Assembly (NCBI RefSeq): GCF_001586775.1
Contig: NZ_LQXS01000002.1
Span: 434,001 to 498,000 of the forward strand
From: Sphingobacterium populi
Lineage (GTDB): Bacteria; Bacteroidota; Bacteroidia; Sphingobacteriales; Sphingobacteriaceae
Reading direction: 5' to 3'
DNA: 64,000 bases
Of the stretch, positions 62,745 to 64,000 are shown piece by piece. The stretch's first letter is position 1. Every line of letters starts with the position of its first letter. The position numbers and the translations under genes are program-made. The notes below the pieces were generated by a model. The model searched no databases. It worked only from the letters and a program-made list of their open reading frames with translations, and had not been told where the DNA came from.

Positions 62745-63625
62745 ATGCACAACGAGCGATTTTTAAATTACCTGACCTACGAGCGGAGGTTTTCCAAACA
62801 TACCGCAGTAGCTTACAAGCTAGAGTTAGAACGGTTTGAAAGTTTTTTGGAAGAACAAAAAATGCCCGTTCATCAGGTTGATTATCGTACGTTACGCTAT
62901 TATATCAGTTTACAAACAGAATTGGGTAAGGCATCATCTTCGGTAAATAGAACTATTTCAGTGGTGAAGTCCTTCTTCAAATTTTTGGTCCGAGAAGGAG
63001 TGCTATCGCAGAATCCAGCTTCGGCGCTAAAATCGTTACGTACTCCGAAGAAATTACCAACTATAGTAGATAAAGAAAAGCTAGTTAGCCTACTCGATCA
63101 AGAAGATCATGATGAGCTGACGTTTCGACAGAGGCGCGATCTTTTGGTGATGGAATTGCTTTTTGGAACAGGTATTCGCTTAGCAGAATTACTCACCATC
63201 ACGACGCGGATATTGATAGCTACAGCAGACAGATCCGTATTATTGGAAAACGAAATAAGGAAAGATTAATTCCAATACATGATATGCTTTATGATCAGAT
63301 TGTTAGCTATCAAGCGGAAAAGAAATCTGTTATTCTGCAAAACATGTCAACCCATCTGATCGTTACTAATAAAGGAAAGCCTGCCTATGCATCTATGATT
63401 TATCAGATCGTAAAAAAGTATCTGACCACGATCACATCGCAGAGCAAAAGAAGCCCGCACGTGCTTCGGCACAGCTTCGCAACATCGTTATTGGATAATG
63501 GTGCTGATCTAAATGCAATAAAGGAAATATTAGGTCATGCGGGATTAGTGACTACACAAGTGTACACGCACAATTCGGCAGAACGTCTAAAGTTAATTTA
63601 TAAACAAGCCCATCCAAAGGCTTAA
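62745..63625 (+). pseudogene. xerC: Tyrosine recombinase XerC, split by a one-base frameshift
   Basis: N-terminal SAM-like domain (YLTYERRFSKHTAVAYKLEL, LRYYISLQTELGKASSSVNR), then the catalytic domain with first Arg in FGTGIRLAELLTI. At 63200/63201 one base is missing: with it the reading goes on HDADIDSYSRQIRIIGKRNKERLIPI and joins the second part with HVLRHSFATSLLDNGADLN, GHAGLVTTQVYTH. All six catalytic positions (Arg, Lys, His, Arg, His, Tyr) are then present and the length is about 293, normal for XerC. It resolves chromosome dimers at dif. Because the gene is close to essential and is next to hpf as in relatives, an assembly indel is more likely than a real loss. Confidence 0.9.
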
Positions 63626-63630
63626 AAAAA

Positions 63631-63635
63631 GGAGG
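63631..63635 (+). promoter_or_regulatory. Strong Shine-Dalgarno site before hpf
   Basis: GGAGG preceded by a run of As and followed by four bases before the ATG at 63640. Most starts in this window have no such site, as usual for Bacteroidota. Confidence 0.7.
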
Positions 63636-63639
63636 AAAA

Positions 63640-63981
63640 ATGAATATTACTGTACAATGCATTAAATTTGATGCAGATCCGAAGTTAGTTGAGTTCATTA
63701 ACAAAAAAGCAGAAAAGTTGAACCAGTTTCTGGACAACATTATTGATGGGCTATGCAATTTACGGGTAGAAAGTGTTGGCGGCGAAGCCGACAAATTTGT
63801 AGAATTCAAATTTAACATTCCTGGAAATCAGCTGTTTGCTAAGGCGCAAGCCAAGAGCTTTGAAGAAGCGGTTGATTTAGCATTGGAGTCCATACGACGA
63901 CAGATTAATAAGCATAAGACCAAGACGCGTACAAATGCCAGCAACCACAAAGAGGTGATCAATCAGGCCGATGAATTCTAA
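63640..63981 (+). CDS. hpf: Short ribosome hibernation-promoting factor (HPF/RaiA family)
   Basis: 113 residues. The beta-alpha-beta-beta-beta-alpha fold is recognisable: ITVQCIKFDADPKLVEFINKKAEKL, VESVGGEADKFVEFKFNIPG and AKSFEEAVDLALESIRRQINKHK. The C-terminal dimerisation domain of long HPF is absent. It binds idle ribosomes and dimerises or protects them in stationary phase. Fifteen bases follow the xerC stop, with a GGAGG ribosome-binding site between them. Confidence 0.93.
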   Translation: MNITVQCIKFDADPKLVEFINKKAEKLNQFLDNIIDGLCNLRVESVGGEADKFVEFKFNIPGNQLFAKAQAKSFEEAVDLALESIRRQINKHKTKTRTNASNHKEVINQADEF

Positions 63982-64000
63982 AGGTCGGCTATGCGATAAG

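Noticed and set aside
62745-63625. Tyrosine recombinase as sign of an integrated mobile element
   Set aside because: It has XerC-type features and is followed directly by hpf, a conserved housekeeping arrangement; no attachment-site repeats, transposase or phage genes are nearby.
63982-64000. tRNA genes after hpf
   Set aside because: In relatives tRNA genes often follow hpf, but only 19 bases remain after the stop; nothing can be supported.

Overview
The window looks like a chromosomal segment of a Bacteroidota species, most likely a Sphingobacteriaceae relative (Sphingobacterium or Pedobacter-like). This is inferred from two SusC/SusD pairs, DUF4249 and DUF4783 proteins, a propeller-type sensor kinase, many short-spaced genes without Shine-Dalgarno sites, and the xerC-hpf neighbourhood. 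I see no rRNA, tRNA, CRISPR array, transposase, phage or plasmid gene.

Layout. 1-9184: an Lrp/AsnC regulator (cut by the left edge) divergent from a large FAD/Fe-S dehydrogenase, then lipoproteins, a secreted esterase and a TonB-dependent receptor/DUF4249 pair. 9176-21105: housekeeping genes (deacetylase, HhH protein, apt, gpmI, DUF4783, nadC, plsY, M48 protease) and an ABC exporter whose permease is fused to an M1 peptidase. 21160-33071: a sensor kinase divergent from two GH43 glycosidases, followed by an exported Gfo/Idh/MocA - double DUF1080 - Gfo/Idh/MocA - GH2 operon. 33198-43364: a TetR regulator, a panB-membrane protein-pxpB-pxpC-pxpA-transporter operon for pantothenate and 5-oxoproline, then a pseudouridine synthase, thioredoxin-like protein, pyrF, an outer-membrane protein and a CNNM/CorC-type protein. 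43544-49187: a second exported oxidoreductase locus (DUF1080 and Gfo on the minus strand; SUMF1-like, Gfo and apbE on the plus strand). 49271-60227: two SusC/SusD pairs on the minus strand separated by a 1.1-kb gene-free gap. 60520-63981: a sugar-kinase-like phosphotransferase, a CBM9-like protein, a small membrane protein, xerC and hpf.

How the genes work together. The most interesting theme is carbohydrate use by an oxidative route: four exported Gfo/Idh/MocA oxidoreductases, three DUF1080 (3-keto-glycoside hydrolase/lyase family) domains in two proteins, GH43 and GH2 glycosidases, ApbE, and two SusCD importers. I infer an extracytoplasmic oxidise-then-cleave system for glycosides, fed by SusCD uptake and hydrolase trimming.

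Caution on sequence quality. Four genes (TonB receptor, one Gfo oxidoreductase, the phosphotransferase, xerC) are each split by what looks like exactly one missing base, two of them in 7-base homopolymers. Reading on in the other frame restores a normal family sequence in every case. The simplest explanation is residual indel error in the assembly; real mutation or slippage-based switching remains possible. The operator-like array at 387-489 (four motifs at 30-31 bp spacing) is the clearest uncatalogued regulatory structure.
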